Positions 17,685 through 25,195 of a stretch of DNA of 64,000 nucleotides are shown here, one piece after another. Below the pieces are notes generated by a model. That model was not told where the DNA came from. It worked only from the letters and a program-made list of their open reading frames with translations, and searched no databases. The first letter of the stretch is position 1. The number at the start of each line of letters is the position of its first letter. This stretch comes from Corynebacterium sp. HMSC074A01 (GTDB lineage Bacteria; Actinomycetota; Actinomycetes; Mycobacteriales; Mycobacteriaceae), in NCBI RefSeq assembly GCF_001831515.1, contig NZ_KV825598.1:83703-147702 (forward strand), in the 5' to 3' direction. A program made the translations under genes and the position numbers.

Positions 17685-18209
17685 ATGACTCAAAAGACGC
17701 AGACGATGACCCTGCACACTAACCACGGCGACATCGTGATTGACCTGTTCGGCAACCACGCGCCGAAGACCGTGGAGATCATCACCGGCCTGGCCAAGGG
17801 CACCCAGGAGTACTCGGCGGCCAACGCCTCCGGCTCAAACGAGGGCCCGTTCTACGACGGTGCGATCTTCCACCGCATCATCCCCGGCTTCATGATCCAG
17901 GGCGGCGACCCGACCGGCACCGGCACCGGCGGCCCGGGCTTCACCTTCGCCGACGAGTTCCACCCGGAACTCACCTTCGACCGTCCGTACCTGCTGGCCA
18001 TGGCAAACGCCGGCCCGGGCACCAACGGCTCCCAGTTCTTCATCACCGTGGATGCGACCCCGTGGCTGAACAACCGCCACACCATCTTCGGTGAGGTGAC
18101 GGACGAGGCGTCCAAGAAGGTCGTCGATGAGCTGGCGAACGTGCAGACCGGCCGCATGGACCGCCCCGTCGAGGATGTGGTGATCGAGTCCGTCGAGATC
18201 TCCGAGTAA
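17685..18209 (+). CDS. ppiA: Cyclophilin-type peptidyl-prolyl cis-trans isomerase
   Basis: 174 aa cytoplasmic cyclophilin without a signal peptide. Motifs: FYDGAIFHRIIPGFMIQGGDP with the catalytic Arg in FHR, GTNGSQFFIT, and TPWLNNRHTIFGEV. Catalyses proline isomerisation in protein folding. The ATG lies 7 nt after TATCCT with no Shine-Dalgarno, suggesting a leaderless transcript. In actinobacteria ppiA lies near the origin beside the rhomboid gene and the crgA/pknB block, as here. Followed by a good terminator. Confidence 0.95.
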   Translation: MTQKTQTMTLHTNHGDIVIDLFGNHAPKTVEIITGLAKGTQEYSAANASGSNEGPFYDGAIFHRIIPGFMIQGGDPTGTGTGGPGFTFADEFHPELTFDRPYLLAMANAGPGTNGSQFFITVDATPWLNNRHTIFGEVTDEASKKVVDELANVQTGRMDRPVEDVVIESVEISE

Positions 18210-18225
18210 CACCCGCACGTTCCAC

Positions 18226-18252
18226 CGCCCCCGCTTGCCGGGGGCGCTTTTT
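18226..18252 (+). terminator. Intrinsic terminator after ppiA
   Basis: CGCCCCC pairs with GGGGGCG and is followed by CTTTTTG. Confidence 0.8.
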
Positions 18253-18272
18253 GTTGGCAGGGGAGGCCCTTT

Positions 18273-18920
18273 ATGCAGCAATTCGCCCAGCGGCTGTTCC
18301 GCGACGCGCCCGTGAGCGCCGCGATCGCGACCGCGTGCACGATCGTGTTCGCGGCGATGGCGGCGCAGGCCCGCTCGCTGCGCGACGTGGTGTGGGATTC
18401 GGTCGGTGCCTACCTGGTGCTGTGGGGTCCGGAAGTCCACGGCTTCGGTGCGGCGCGGGCGCTGAGCGCCGGGTTCGTCCACCTGGACCTCACCCACCTG
18501 GTGCTCAACATGCTGCTGCTCGCGGTGATCGGCACGGAGGTGGAGCGCGCCGTGGGCAGCGGGCCCTTCGCGCTGGCATACGCGGCGGGGGTGCTGGGTT
18601 CTTCGGCGGCGGTGCTCGGCTTCGCGTTCCTCACCCCGACCGCGGGGGCGTCGGGCGCGCTGTACGCGCTGATGGCGGTCTTCGTCGCCATTGCTTATCG
18701 ACGCCACGTTGACCCCCGCCCCGCCATCGCGCTCATTGCCGTCAATGTGGTCTATACCTTCATCGCCGCGAACGTGAGCGTATGGGGGCACGCGGGTGGG
18801 CTGGTCATCGGCGCGCTCATGGCGTGGCCGCTGACCTCGCCGAACGCGCGCGTCCGGTGGCTGGCTGCCGCCGCGGCGCTGGCGGTCACGGCCGGGGGCG
18901 TTGCTCTCGCGCTCGCTTGA
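18273..18920 (+). CDS. Rhomboid-family intramembrane serine protease
   Basis: 215 aa with about six membrane helices. The catalytic serine motif is GASGALYALM in helix 4 and the partner histidine is in VWGHAGGLVIGALM of helix 6; HLDLTHLVLNMLLLAVIGTEVE matches the conserved HxxxN loop and helix 2 of rhomboids. These enzymes cut membrane-spanning substrates; the substrate here is unknown. GGGGAGG lies just upstream of the ATG. Downstream is a strong terminator and then the DnaA-box region. Confidence 0.9.
   Translation: MQQFAQRLFRDAPVSAAIATACTIVFAAMAAQARSLRDVVWDSVGAYLVLWGPEVHGFGAARALSAGFVHLDLTHLVLNMLLLAVIGTEVERAVGSGPFALAYAAGVLGSSAAVLGFAFLTPTAGASGALYALMAVFVAIAYRRHVDPRPAIALIAVNVVYTFIAANVSVWGHAGGLVIGALMAWPLTSPNARVRWLAAAAALAVTAGGVALALA
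18693..18705 (+). repeat. Copy of 13-mer GCTTNTCGACGCC
   Basis: Exact copy with N=A in the rhomboid gene, read in a different frame (Ala-Tyr-Arg-Arg with codons GCT TAT CGA CGC), so the protein sequence does not explain it. Confidence 0.8.
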
Positions 18921-18933
18921 GGCTGCTGCGCGA

Positions 18934-18970
18934 AACCCACACCCGTTAGCGCTTCGGGTGTGGGTTTTTC
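18934..18970 (+). terminator. Intrinsic terminator after the rhomboid gene
   Basis: AAACCCACACCCG pairs with CGGGTGTGGGTTT and is followed by a T-run. Confidence 0.85.
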
Positions 18971-19343
18971 TGTGTGCGGGTGTCCCTGCGCGCCAGGCCT
19001 GTGGACAACTCCGGCGTGTTATTCAGAGGTTATCCCCAAGCGTGCGGGGTGTGAGTTTTCCACAAAAGTTGTCCACATTGTGGATAGTTACGGGCGTGTA
19101 ATTCCTCGAACGGCTTCGTCGTTTGTTCGCCTCACGGTGCGTGTGGCGGGCGGAAATAGCGTTCGAACAGCGCATTTGTTCGGGTTGTGAAAGTAGTGCA
19201 CAGGTTTATCCACAGGCTGTGGATACCCGCTTATGCACAGGATTGTCCACAGCCTGTGGATAACTTCGCGCACGAGCAGTGCACAACCCCGCACCGCGTG
19301 TCGCTTCCGCACATTCGCGGGCAGGGGTGGTAATGGGAGCATG
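18971..19343. other. Non-coding region with DnaA-box cluster
   Basis: No supported gene between two terminators. Apart from the DnaA-like boxes, the centre (19088-19200) holds GTTCGAAC at 19171 and several TTCG/CGAA elements but no AT-rich unwinding tract that I can see. Confidence 0.6.
19000..19263. promoter_or_regulatory. Cluster of ten DnaA-box-like 9-mers
   Basis: Sites like TTATCCACA on both strands. Plus: 19030 TTATCCCCA, 19056 TTTTCCACA, 19069 TTGTCCACA, 19206 TTATCCACA, 19231 TTATGCACA, 19243 TTGTCCACA. Minus (as read on plus): 19000 TGTGGACAA, 19079 TGTGGATAG, 19218 TGTGGATAC, 19255 TGTGGATAA. Two are perfect consensus boxes. Boxes 19206/19218 and 19243/19255 form head-to-head pairs 3 bp apart. 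Such density is typical of replication origins or DnaA-titration/reactivation sites, but dnaA and dnaN are not in the window. Confidence 0.75.
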
Positions 19344-19381
19344 CAAAAAGCCCGGGCCCTCCTGGTGTGGAGGGCCCGGGC
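19344..19381 (-). terminator. Intrinsic terminator of the secreted acidic protein gene
   Basis: GCCCGGGCCCTCC pairs with GGAGGGCCCGGGC; on the minus strand it is followed by TTTTTGC. Confidence 0.85.
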
Positions 19382-19386
19382 GGTGG

Positions 19387-19399
19387 GGCGTCGAGAAGC
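19387..19399 (-). repeat. Copy of 13-mer GCTTNTCGACGCC
   Basis: Exact copy with N=C in non-coding DNA, between the stop codon and the terminator of the secreted protein gene. Confidence 0.8.
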
Positions 19400-19405
19400 G
19401 CCTAA

Positions 19406-20845
19406 TTAGAAGGTGCCATCGAGCTTGCGGCCGAAGTCAGACACGGTTGCATCGCGGGAGTCGACGTCCTGGTCGTTGTCGTCGGACTCGTCGCCAGCGA
19501 GGCGGCCGGTCTGGGTGGCGGTCATGTAGTTGTGCAGGCGACCCTCGGAGGTCTTGCCGTCGCCGAAGTTGAAGGAAGCAACTGCAACCTCTTCGCCAGC
19601 CTTGATCGGGTTAGCCAGGGTGACCTCGAAGGTGCGGACGCCCTTCTTGCGGTCGAAGCCCAGGTCGCGGACGTGTGCGCCCTTGTGGCTGTTGGCGGTG
19701 ATCAGGCGGTCAACGCCCTCCGGGCCCTCGGCGGTCTTGATGTCAACGCGGAAGGTGACGGCCGGGAACTCGCCGTAGTAGCGGTCGGTGCCGACGTTCT
19801 TGATGCGCAGCGCGGTGGTGCCGGCGAAGCCGGAAGCCTTCCAGGAGGAAGAGGTGAAGTAGGGCTCGAGGTCGAGTGCCTGCTGCTCGCGCTCAGCGGC
19901 CTCCTCGGCGGTGGCGCCCTCGGTGTCGGTCTCCTCGATGGTCTCCTCGACCTCGGTGTTCTCGGACTCAGCGACCTCGTTGGCCTCGTTGTCCTCGATG
20001 ACCTCGGTGCCCTCGTCGGTGATGTCCTTGTTGGTCACGTCGGCGGCCTCGTCGTCGTTGACCTTGGTCACGTCGTCAAGGTTCTCGCCCTCGCGCAGCT
20101 TGTTCACTTCGTCCTCGAAGTTCGGGTTCTCGTCATCAACAGGCTTGGTCACCTGCGCGCCCTTGTTCGGAGCCCAGGAAGCAGCCGGGGTGTCGTAGTT
20201 CTTCACGCGCACCTCGTTCTTCACCGGCATGTTGGCAACCCACGCGGTCGGGGTAGCCCAGGTGCCGTTCGGGCGGCAGCGCTGCTGGGTACCGGTCATG
20301 GTGACGGTGCGGAAGCCGTAGGTGGCCTCGCCGGTGTTGCCGGCGGGAACCTCGTACGGGCCGATCTTCTGGCCGACGGACCAGGACAGGGAGCCGGAGA
20401 CATCCCAGCCGAGCGACTTGGCCAGGGTGTAGCCGATGGTGCCCTGCAGGCCGTCCTTGGAGCCGGTGCCGCCGATGTTCAGGGTCTCGGTCTTGGAGCC
20501 GTTGACGGAAGCGGAGATCTGCTGGGTGCGGGACAGGTCCTGGGTCAGGTTGACCGTGTTGTCGCTGAGGTTGGTGGTGGAGATGGTGCCCACCGGCAGG
20601 AAGTTGTCAGTGACCTTGTAGACCACGGTGCGGTAGTCCTCGGTGGAGTTGCAGACCGGGCGTGCGTTGAGCACGTTTGCCTTGATGTGGTCGGAGCCAC
20701 GGTAGGTGTGGATGATCGGGAGCGCGTCGTTGGTGGCCGGGGTCTCCGGGCGGGACTCCTCGTTGGTCATTGCGTGGGCGGGGAGGGCGCCACCGGCGAT
20801 GGCCAGGGCGGCCGCGGCGGCGATGGCAGTGCGGAAGCTGCGCAT
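19406..20845 (-). CDS. Secreted two-part protein with acidic linker; possible beta-pore-forming N-terminal region
   Basis: 479 aa from ATG 20845, with GAAAGGAC upstream. Signal peptide RTAIAAAAALAIAGGALPAHA. Residues about 30-195 are rich in alternating Ser/Thr beta strands (SRTQQISASVNGSKTETLNI, then SGSLSWSVGQKIGPYEVPAG), reminiscent of the membrane-inserting region of aerolysin-type toxins, but I cannot confirm that family. Two cysteines (VCNST, QRCRPNG) could pair. Residues about 235-320 form a strongly acidic, Glu/Asp/Thr-rich linker, followed by a second beta domain (about 330-445) and an acidic end. It has no anchor, so it is probably released. Function unknown. Confidence 0.75.
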   Translation of the reverse strand: MRSFRTAIAAAAALAIAGGALPAHAMTNEESRPETPATNDALPIIHTYRGSDHIKANVLNARPVCNSTEDYRTVVYKVTDNFLPVGTISTTNLSDNTVNLTQDLSRTQQISASVNGSKTETLNIGGTGSKDGLQGTIGYTLAKSLGWDVSGSLSWSVGQKIGPYEVPAGNTGEATYGFRTVTMTGTQQRCRPNGTWATPTAWVANMPVKNEVRVKNYDTPAASWAPNKGAQVTKPVDDENPNFEDEVNKLREGENLDDVTKVNDDEAADVTNKDITDEGTEVIEDNEANEVAESENTEVEETIEETDTEGATAEEAAEREQQALDLEPYFTSSSWKASGFAGTTALRIKNVGTDRYYGEFPAVTFRVDIKTAEGPEGVDRLITANSHKGAHVRDLGFDRKKGVRTFEVTLANPIKAGEEVAVASFNFGDGKTSEGRLHNYMTATQTGRLAGDESDDNDQDVDSRDATVSDFGRKLDGTF

Positions 20846-20890
20846 GTGGTTGTCCTTTCGGAAGTGAAGCACGAAGTGCAAGTACGGTAT

Positions 20891-20932
20891 GACGTTCCTT
20901 AACGTCCTGCTAAGCATTTATAGCGGCTTAGC
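20891..20932. promoter_or_regulatory. Two inverted repeats in the promoter of the secreted protein gene
   Basis: GACGTT-CCTT-AACGTC at 20891-20906 and GCTAAGC-N10-GCTTAGC at 20909-20932 are perfect inverted repeats. The minus-strand -10 candidate TATAAA lies in the spacer of the second, so a regulator bound there would block the promoter. Confidence 0.5.
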
Positions 20933-21125
20933 TGAGATCGCGCTGAGTGATAGGCGTCCTATGCACCCATATGGGGGTAGAGGGATGATGTATTGACAAC
21001 CCGAGAAAACCTAAAAGAGCAGGTAAAAGTTATAACGAGCGAACACTGAATAATAATCAGAAAACCACTTGCGCAATAGAAAACTAAGGAATTGGTGATA
21101 GTTCACGTAAATTATGCGCAGCAAA

Positions 21126-21153
21126 ACGGCGGGCACCCAACGGGTACCCGCCT
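21126..21153 (-). terminator. Intrinsic terminator of the crgA/pknB block
   Basis: GGCGGGTACCC pairs with GGGTGCCCGCC and is followed by GTTTTGC on the minus strand. Confidence 0.8.
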
Positions 21154-21172
21154 TCAAAAGCAGTGCGAAACG

Positions 21173-21445
21173 CTAGCGCCAGCCCATCGTCATGAGCAGG
21201 CCGACGATCATGCCGGCGAAGCCGATGGCGTAGTTCCAGGGCCCGAGCTCGGCGAGCAGCGGGATCTGGTCGGCGGCCAGGTAGAAGACGATGATCCAGG
21301 CCAGGCCGAGCAGCATCAGGCCAAACATGATCACCTTGTACCAGGTCGGCGTGCCGCCAGTGTTGATCTTCACCGGGGTGCGCGTGGCGGTGCTTGAGGC
21401 GGTGGTGACGGGCTGTGCGTCCTTCGTGACTTTTGCTTTAGGCAT
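21173..21445 (-). CDS. crgA: Cell division protein CrgA
   Basis: 90 aa with the CrgA pattern: a basic, Thr-rich cytoplasmic N-terminus, then two membrane helices (WYKVIMFGLMLLGLAWIIVFYL and NYAIGFAGMIVGLLMTMGW) joined by a short loop ending LGPWNYAIGF, and almost no C-terminal tail. CrgA helps recruit septal peptidoglycan synthases such as FtsI and interacts with FtsZ and FtsQ in mycobacteria. It lies 39 nt downstream of pknB on the same strand, the usual actinobacterial neighbourhood, so the upstream kinase operon may read into it. Confidence 0.93.
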   Translation of the reverse strand: MPKAKVTKDAQPVTTASSTATRTPVKINTGGTPTWYKVIMFGLMLLGLAWIIVFYLAADQIPLLAELGPWNYAIGFAGMIVGLLMTMGWR

Positions 21446-21484
21446 TGTGCTTCGTCGCTTTCTACTGGGGGATATAGGCCCGTG

Positions 21485-23596
21485 TTACAGGCCGATTCCG
21501 CGGAGCGCGTCGCCCAGCGGGCGCCCATTGGCGTTCTGACCCGCTACTTTACCAGGCTGCGGCCCCGCCGCATTATTCCTTAAGGGGTTGAGCTCGCCTG
21601 CGTCGAACTCCCAGAGGTTATAGCCGATGGCCTGGTCCTTGCGGATCAGCTCGCCGACCGGTGTGCCTTGGTGACCGATCAGGCCGGCGTCGACCATCGC
21701 CCCGGTGGGCACGGTGGGCCCTGCGATGAGGCGGCCGTTCCAGCCTGCGTCGCGCAGCTTCTGGTCGGCCTCGTTGACATCCATGCGGGTGATCTGCGGC
21801 ATCGGCATGAGCATCCCGTTGGAGACGCGCAGCTCAACCGTGGTGCCGGTCTCGACCTCGGTGTTCTCGCCGGCCACGGCGATCACTTCGCCGTCGGGGC
21901 GCTCGGAGTCGATGCGGGTGACCGTGGCGCGCAGGTCCAGCTGTGACAGGGTCGCGGTGGCTTGGTTGACGTTCAGGCCCACCAGGGAGGGCACCTCTAC
22001 CTTCTCGCGCCCGGTGGACACGGTGATGGTGACCTTGCTGCCCTTGGACAGCTGCGAACCGGCCGCCGGGTGCTGGGAGATGATGACGCCCTCGGGCACG
22101 TTCTCGGAAGCCTCGCGACGGATGTCCTCGTTGAGCTCCAAGCCCGCTTCTTCGAGCGCGGCCTGCGCTTCCTGGGGATCCATGTCGGTGAGGTCCGGCA
22201 CGTCGGTGACTTCCTTGCCGCTGGACACGTTCAGCGTGATCAGGGTGCCGTGCTGCAGCTCGGAGCCCGCGGCCGGGTTGGTGCTGATCACGTCGCCGCG
22301 CTTGAAGTCCGGGCTCGGCTCGTCGCTTACCGCGACCTGGAAGCCCAGGCCCTCGAGCTCGGCGATCGCCTCGTCGCGCGGCTTGCCGGCGACATCCGGC
22401 ACCTTCACCATCGACTCTTCGACCTTGCTGTTGACCCCGTTCCCGCCAGGCGAGAAGTAGGAGTAGGCCAGCCAGGAGACGGCGGCGAGCAGGATCACGC
22501 CGAGCAGTGCCGCGACCCACTTCATCCAGGAAGAAGAGCGCTTCTCGTGCGAGCGGCGGTGATCCTCGTAGCGCGTGGTGCCCTGCGGGCGCGGGGCGAC
22601 GGCGGGGGCTGGCGCGGGCACTGGCTGGCCCGTCACCACGGTGTTGTCAGCGGCGTGCGCGCCCTGTTGGTCGCGCTCGGCGGCGGCGAGGTAGGTGCGG
22701 GCGGCGTGGGTGACGCTGCCGCGCTCCAAAAGCGCGAGGTCCTCGCCCATTTCCGCTGCCGACTGGTAGCGGTCCGCCGGGTGCTTTGCCATCGCGGTGA
22801 GGATGACGGAGTCCAAGTTGACGGCCTCGTTGTCGGTCAGCGCCGCGGCGGCGTCGGCAGCCCTGCCCTGGGTGTGGCCGAGCTCGGTAAGCCGCTCGCT
22901 CGGCGGCTGCGGGTCCTCCTGGACGTGCATGTAGGCCACGCCGAAGGGCGACTCGCTCTCAAAGGGCGGGGTGGAGGTGACCATCTCGTACATCACGCAG
23001 CCGAGCGCGTAGATGTCGGAGCGGTTGTCCACCGACTTGCCGCGGGCCTGCTCCGGGGAGAGGTACTGCGCGGTGCCGATCACGGCCGAGGTCTGCGTGT
23101 GGACGGAGGAGGAATCGTCGACCGCGCGGGCGATGCCAAAGTCCATGACTTTGACCTCGCCGGTGTTGGTGACCATGATGTTGGCCGGCTTGATGTCGCG
23201 GTGGATGATGCCCGCGTCGTGGCTGGCCTGCAGCGCCTTAGCCACCGGCCCGAGCAGGGCGGCGGCGCGCTGCGGGGCAAGGGGGCCTTCCTCGCGGATG
23301 ATGTCGCGCAGGTTGCGGCCGGTGAGCCGCTCCATCACGATAAAGGGCACGTCCACGCCCTCGACGGCTTCCGCGCCCGTGTCGTAGACGGCCACGATGT
23401 TGGGGTGGTTCAGCCGGGCGGAGTTCTGCGCCTCCATGCGGAAACGCTCGCGGAAGCTCTCGTCGCGCGCCATGTCCATCTTGAGCATTTTCAGCGCGAC
23501 GGTGCGCCCCAGCACCGTGTCGGTGGCCTCGTAGACGTCGCTCATGCCGCCGGTGCCGATGACGTCACCGAGCTCATAGCGATTCGCGATCATCAT
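21485..23596 (-). CDS. pknB: PASTA-domain Ser/Thr protein kinase PknB
   Basis: 703 aa. Kinase domain residues 1-270 with the glycine loop GTGGMSDVYEA, catalytic HRDIKPANIMV, DFGIARA, and activation-loop end GTAQYLSPEQARG. A charged juxtamembrane region precedes one membrane helix (about 358-378), followed outside by four PASTA domains (about 395-660) that in this family bind muropeptides and lipid II. Regulates peptidoglycan synthesis and growth. Starts in ATGA overlap with the pknA stop; two consecutive ATG codons (23596, 23593) are possible. Confidence 0.96.
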   Translation of the reverse strand: MMIANRYELGDVIGTGGMSDVYEATDTVLGRTVALKMLKMDMARDESFRERFRMEAQNSARLNHPNIVAVYDTGAEAVEGVDVPFIVMERLTGRNLRDIIREEGPLAPQRAAALLGPVAKALQASHDAGIIHRDIKPANIMVTNTGEVKVMDFGIARAVDDSSSVHTQTSAVIGTAQYLSPEQARGKSVDNRSDIYALGCVMYEMVTSTPPFESESPFGVAYMHVQEDPQPPSERLTELGHTQGRAADAAAALTDNEAVNLDSVILTAMAKHPADRYQSAAEMGEDLALLERGSVTHAARTYLAAAERDQQGAHAADNTVVTGQPVPAPAPAVAPRPQGTTRYEDHRRSHEKRSSSWMKWVAALLGVILLAAVSWLAYSYFSPGGNGVNSKVEESMVKVPDVAGKPRDEAIAELEGLGFQVAVSDEPSPDFKRGDVISTNPAAGSELQHGTLITLNVSSGKEVTDVPDLTDMDPQEAQAALEEAGLELNEDIRREASENVPEGVIISQHPAAGSQLSKGSKVTITVSTGREKVEVPSLVGLNVNQATATLSQLDLRATVTRIDSERPDGEVIAVAGENTEVETGTTVELRVSNGMLMPMPQITRMDVNEADQKLRDAGWNGRLIAGPTVPTGAMVDAGLIGHQGTPVGELIRKDQAIGYNLWEFDAGELNPLRNNAAGPQPGKVAGQNANGRPLGDALRGIGL

Positions 23597-25146
23597 TGCC
23601 CAGTACCTCCGAAGATATCTTCCAAGTTAGGCAATTCTATCCCACCAGCCCCATCACCGGTCCCGCCAGGCTGGCTGGGGGCCGCAGGCTGGCTCGGCTC
23701 ACCGGTGGGCTCCTGGGCGGAGCTCGGCGGCACCTGGGTCGGCTGCGCGGAGCTGGGCGCCTCGCGGGTGGGCTGCTCGGGCTGCGGGGTGTTTTCCTCG
23801 CTAAAGGTCAAGGTCGCGGGCTCTTCCACCTCGCGGGTGACGGTCTCGCGGCGGCGGGGAACCGTCTCCGGTTCCTCATCTGCCTCGCTGGGCGTGGACT
23901 CCACGGTCTCGGTCTGCGTGATCACGCTCGGCTGCGTCGGGGTCGAGGATTTCGAGCCGCCGCGCACACCGTCGAGCACACCGCTGGTTGCCGCCCACGC
24001 GGCGATGCCGCCGACGAGCAGGAGGGCAAGCAGCCCGGCCACGATCGGGCCGGCCTTGGAGGGCTTCTTCTCCTCCTGCGGCGCGGCTTGCGCTTCCCGG
24101 TATCCGCCGGCGCGGGAGGAGGCGGGTGCGGGAGGGGCAGGTTGGCGTCGAGAAGCAACTGCTCGGGCGGCGGAAGGCGGGTAGGCACCGGCGGGGCGGG
24201 TGGTGCGTTCCTCGGCCACATCGGCGAGCATCTGGGTCGACTCGGTCGGCGAGGGCTCGGTGGCGATGACCGCGGTCTGGCCGCCGGGCTGGGCGGGCCG
24301 CAGACCCTGGCGGACCTGCTCGACGGCGAGCTGGAGCTCGTTGCCGTCGCGGAAGCGCTGGCGGGAGTCTTTGCGCAGGGCGATCTCGATGAGTTCGCGC
24401 GCCGGGGCGGACACGGAAATCGGCAGCGCGGGCGGCTCCGCGGACACGTGCGCGAGCGCGACGGAGACCGAGGAATCGCCGGTGAAGGGGCGGGCGCCGG
24501 CGAGCATCTCGTAGCCGACGACGCCGAGCGAGTAGACGTCGGAAGCCGCGGTGACCTTCATGCCCTGGGCCTGCTCGGGCGAGACGTACTGCGCGGTGCC
24601 GACCACCATGCCGGTGCGGGTCAGCGGCACGGCGGCAGCGGCCTTGGCGATGCCGAAGTCAGTGATCTTGATCTGCCCGTTCTGGGTGATCATGAGGTTG
24701 CCCGGCTTGATGTCGCGGTGGACCAGCCCCATGCGGTGGATCACGGCCAGGCCGTGCGCGGCCTGCTCGAGCACGTCGAGCGCCAGCTCCTCGCTGAGCG
24801 CGCCCTCGCGCTTGATCAGGTCGGCGAGCGACTCGCCGCGGATGTACTCCATGACGATGAAGCACATCGCCGCCCCGGAAGGCGACTCCAGCTCGCGGTA
24901 GTCATAGGTGGCCACCACGTTGGGCGAGTTGATGCCCTCGGCGGCGAGCGCCTCGTTGCGGAAGCGGGCGAGGAATTCGTCGTTGGAGCTGAACTCGGGG
25001 CGCAGCACCTTGAGCGCGACTTCCCGGTCGTTTTCCGGGTCGTCCGCGAGCCACACGGTGGACATGCCGCCGTGCCCGATCACCCATTGCAGCTGGTAAT
25101 CGTCGCCGATGAGCTTCTGTAGTTCTTCGCGGTTCTCAGTGTTCAT
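23593..25146 (-). CDS. pknA: Ser/Thr protein kinase PknA
   Basis: 517 aa. Kinase domain about residues 15-280: GHGGMSTVWLA, ALKVLRPEF, HRDIKPGNLMI, DFGIAKA, GTAQYVSPEQAQG. A Pro/Ala-rich linker, one membrane helix (about 362-385) and a long Pro/Ser/Glu/Thr-rich extracytoplasmic tail without PASTA domains follow. PknA phosphorylates division and wall proteins and can activate PknB. Lies in the operon between pbpA (49 nt gap) and pknB (4-nt overlap). Confidence 0.95.
   Translation of the reverse strand: MNTENREELQKLIGDDYQLQWVIGHGGMSTVWLADDPENDREVALKVLRPEFSSNDEFLARFRNEALAAEGINSPNVVATYDYRELESPSGAAMCFIVMEYIRGESLADLIKREGALSEELALDVLEQAAHGLAVIHRMGLVHRDIKPGNLMITQNGQIKITDFGIAKAAAAVPLTRTGMVVGTAQYVSPEQAQGMKVTAASDVYSLGVVGYEMLAGARPFTGDSSVSVALAHVSAEPPALPISVSAPARELIEIALRKDSRQRFRDGNELQLAVEQVRQGLRPAQPGGQTAVIATEPSPTESTQMLADVAEERTTRPAGAYPPSAARAVASRRQPAPPAPASSRAGGYREAQAAPQEEKKPSKAGPIVAGLLALLLVGGIAAWAATSGVLDGVRGGSKSSTPTQPSVITQTETVESTPSEADEEPETVPRRRETVTREVEEPATLTFSEENTPQPEQPTREAPSSAQPTQVPPSSAQEPTGEPSQPAAPSQPGGTGDGAGGIELPNLEDIFGGTGQ
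24144..24156 (-). repeat. Copy of 13-mer GCTTNTCGACGCC
   Basis: Exact copy with N=C in the linker region of pknA, read as Ala-Ser-Arg-Arg. Confidence 0.8.
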
Positions 25147-25171
25147 CGTTCGTGTCCTTCGTCTGCTTCAT

Positions 25172-25184
25172 GCTTGTCGACGCC
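25172..25184 (+). repeat. Copy of 13-mer GCTTNTCGACGCC
   Basis: Exact copy with N=G in the 49-bp gap between pbpA and pknA, so it is non-coding. Confidence 0.8.
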
Positions 25185-25195
25185 CCGTGTTCCCA

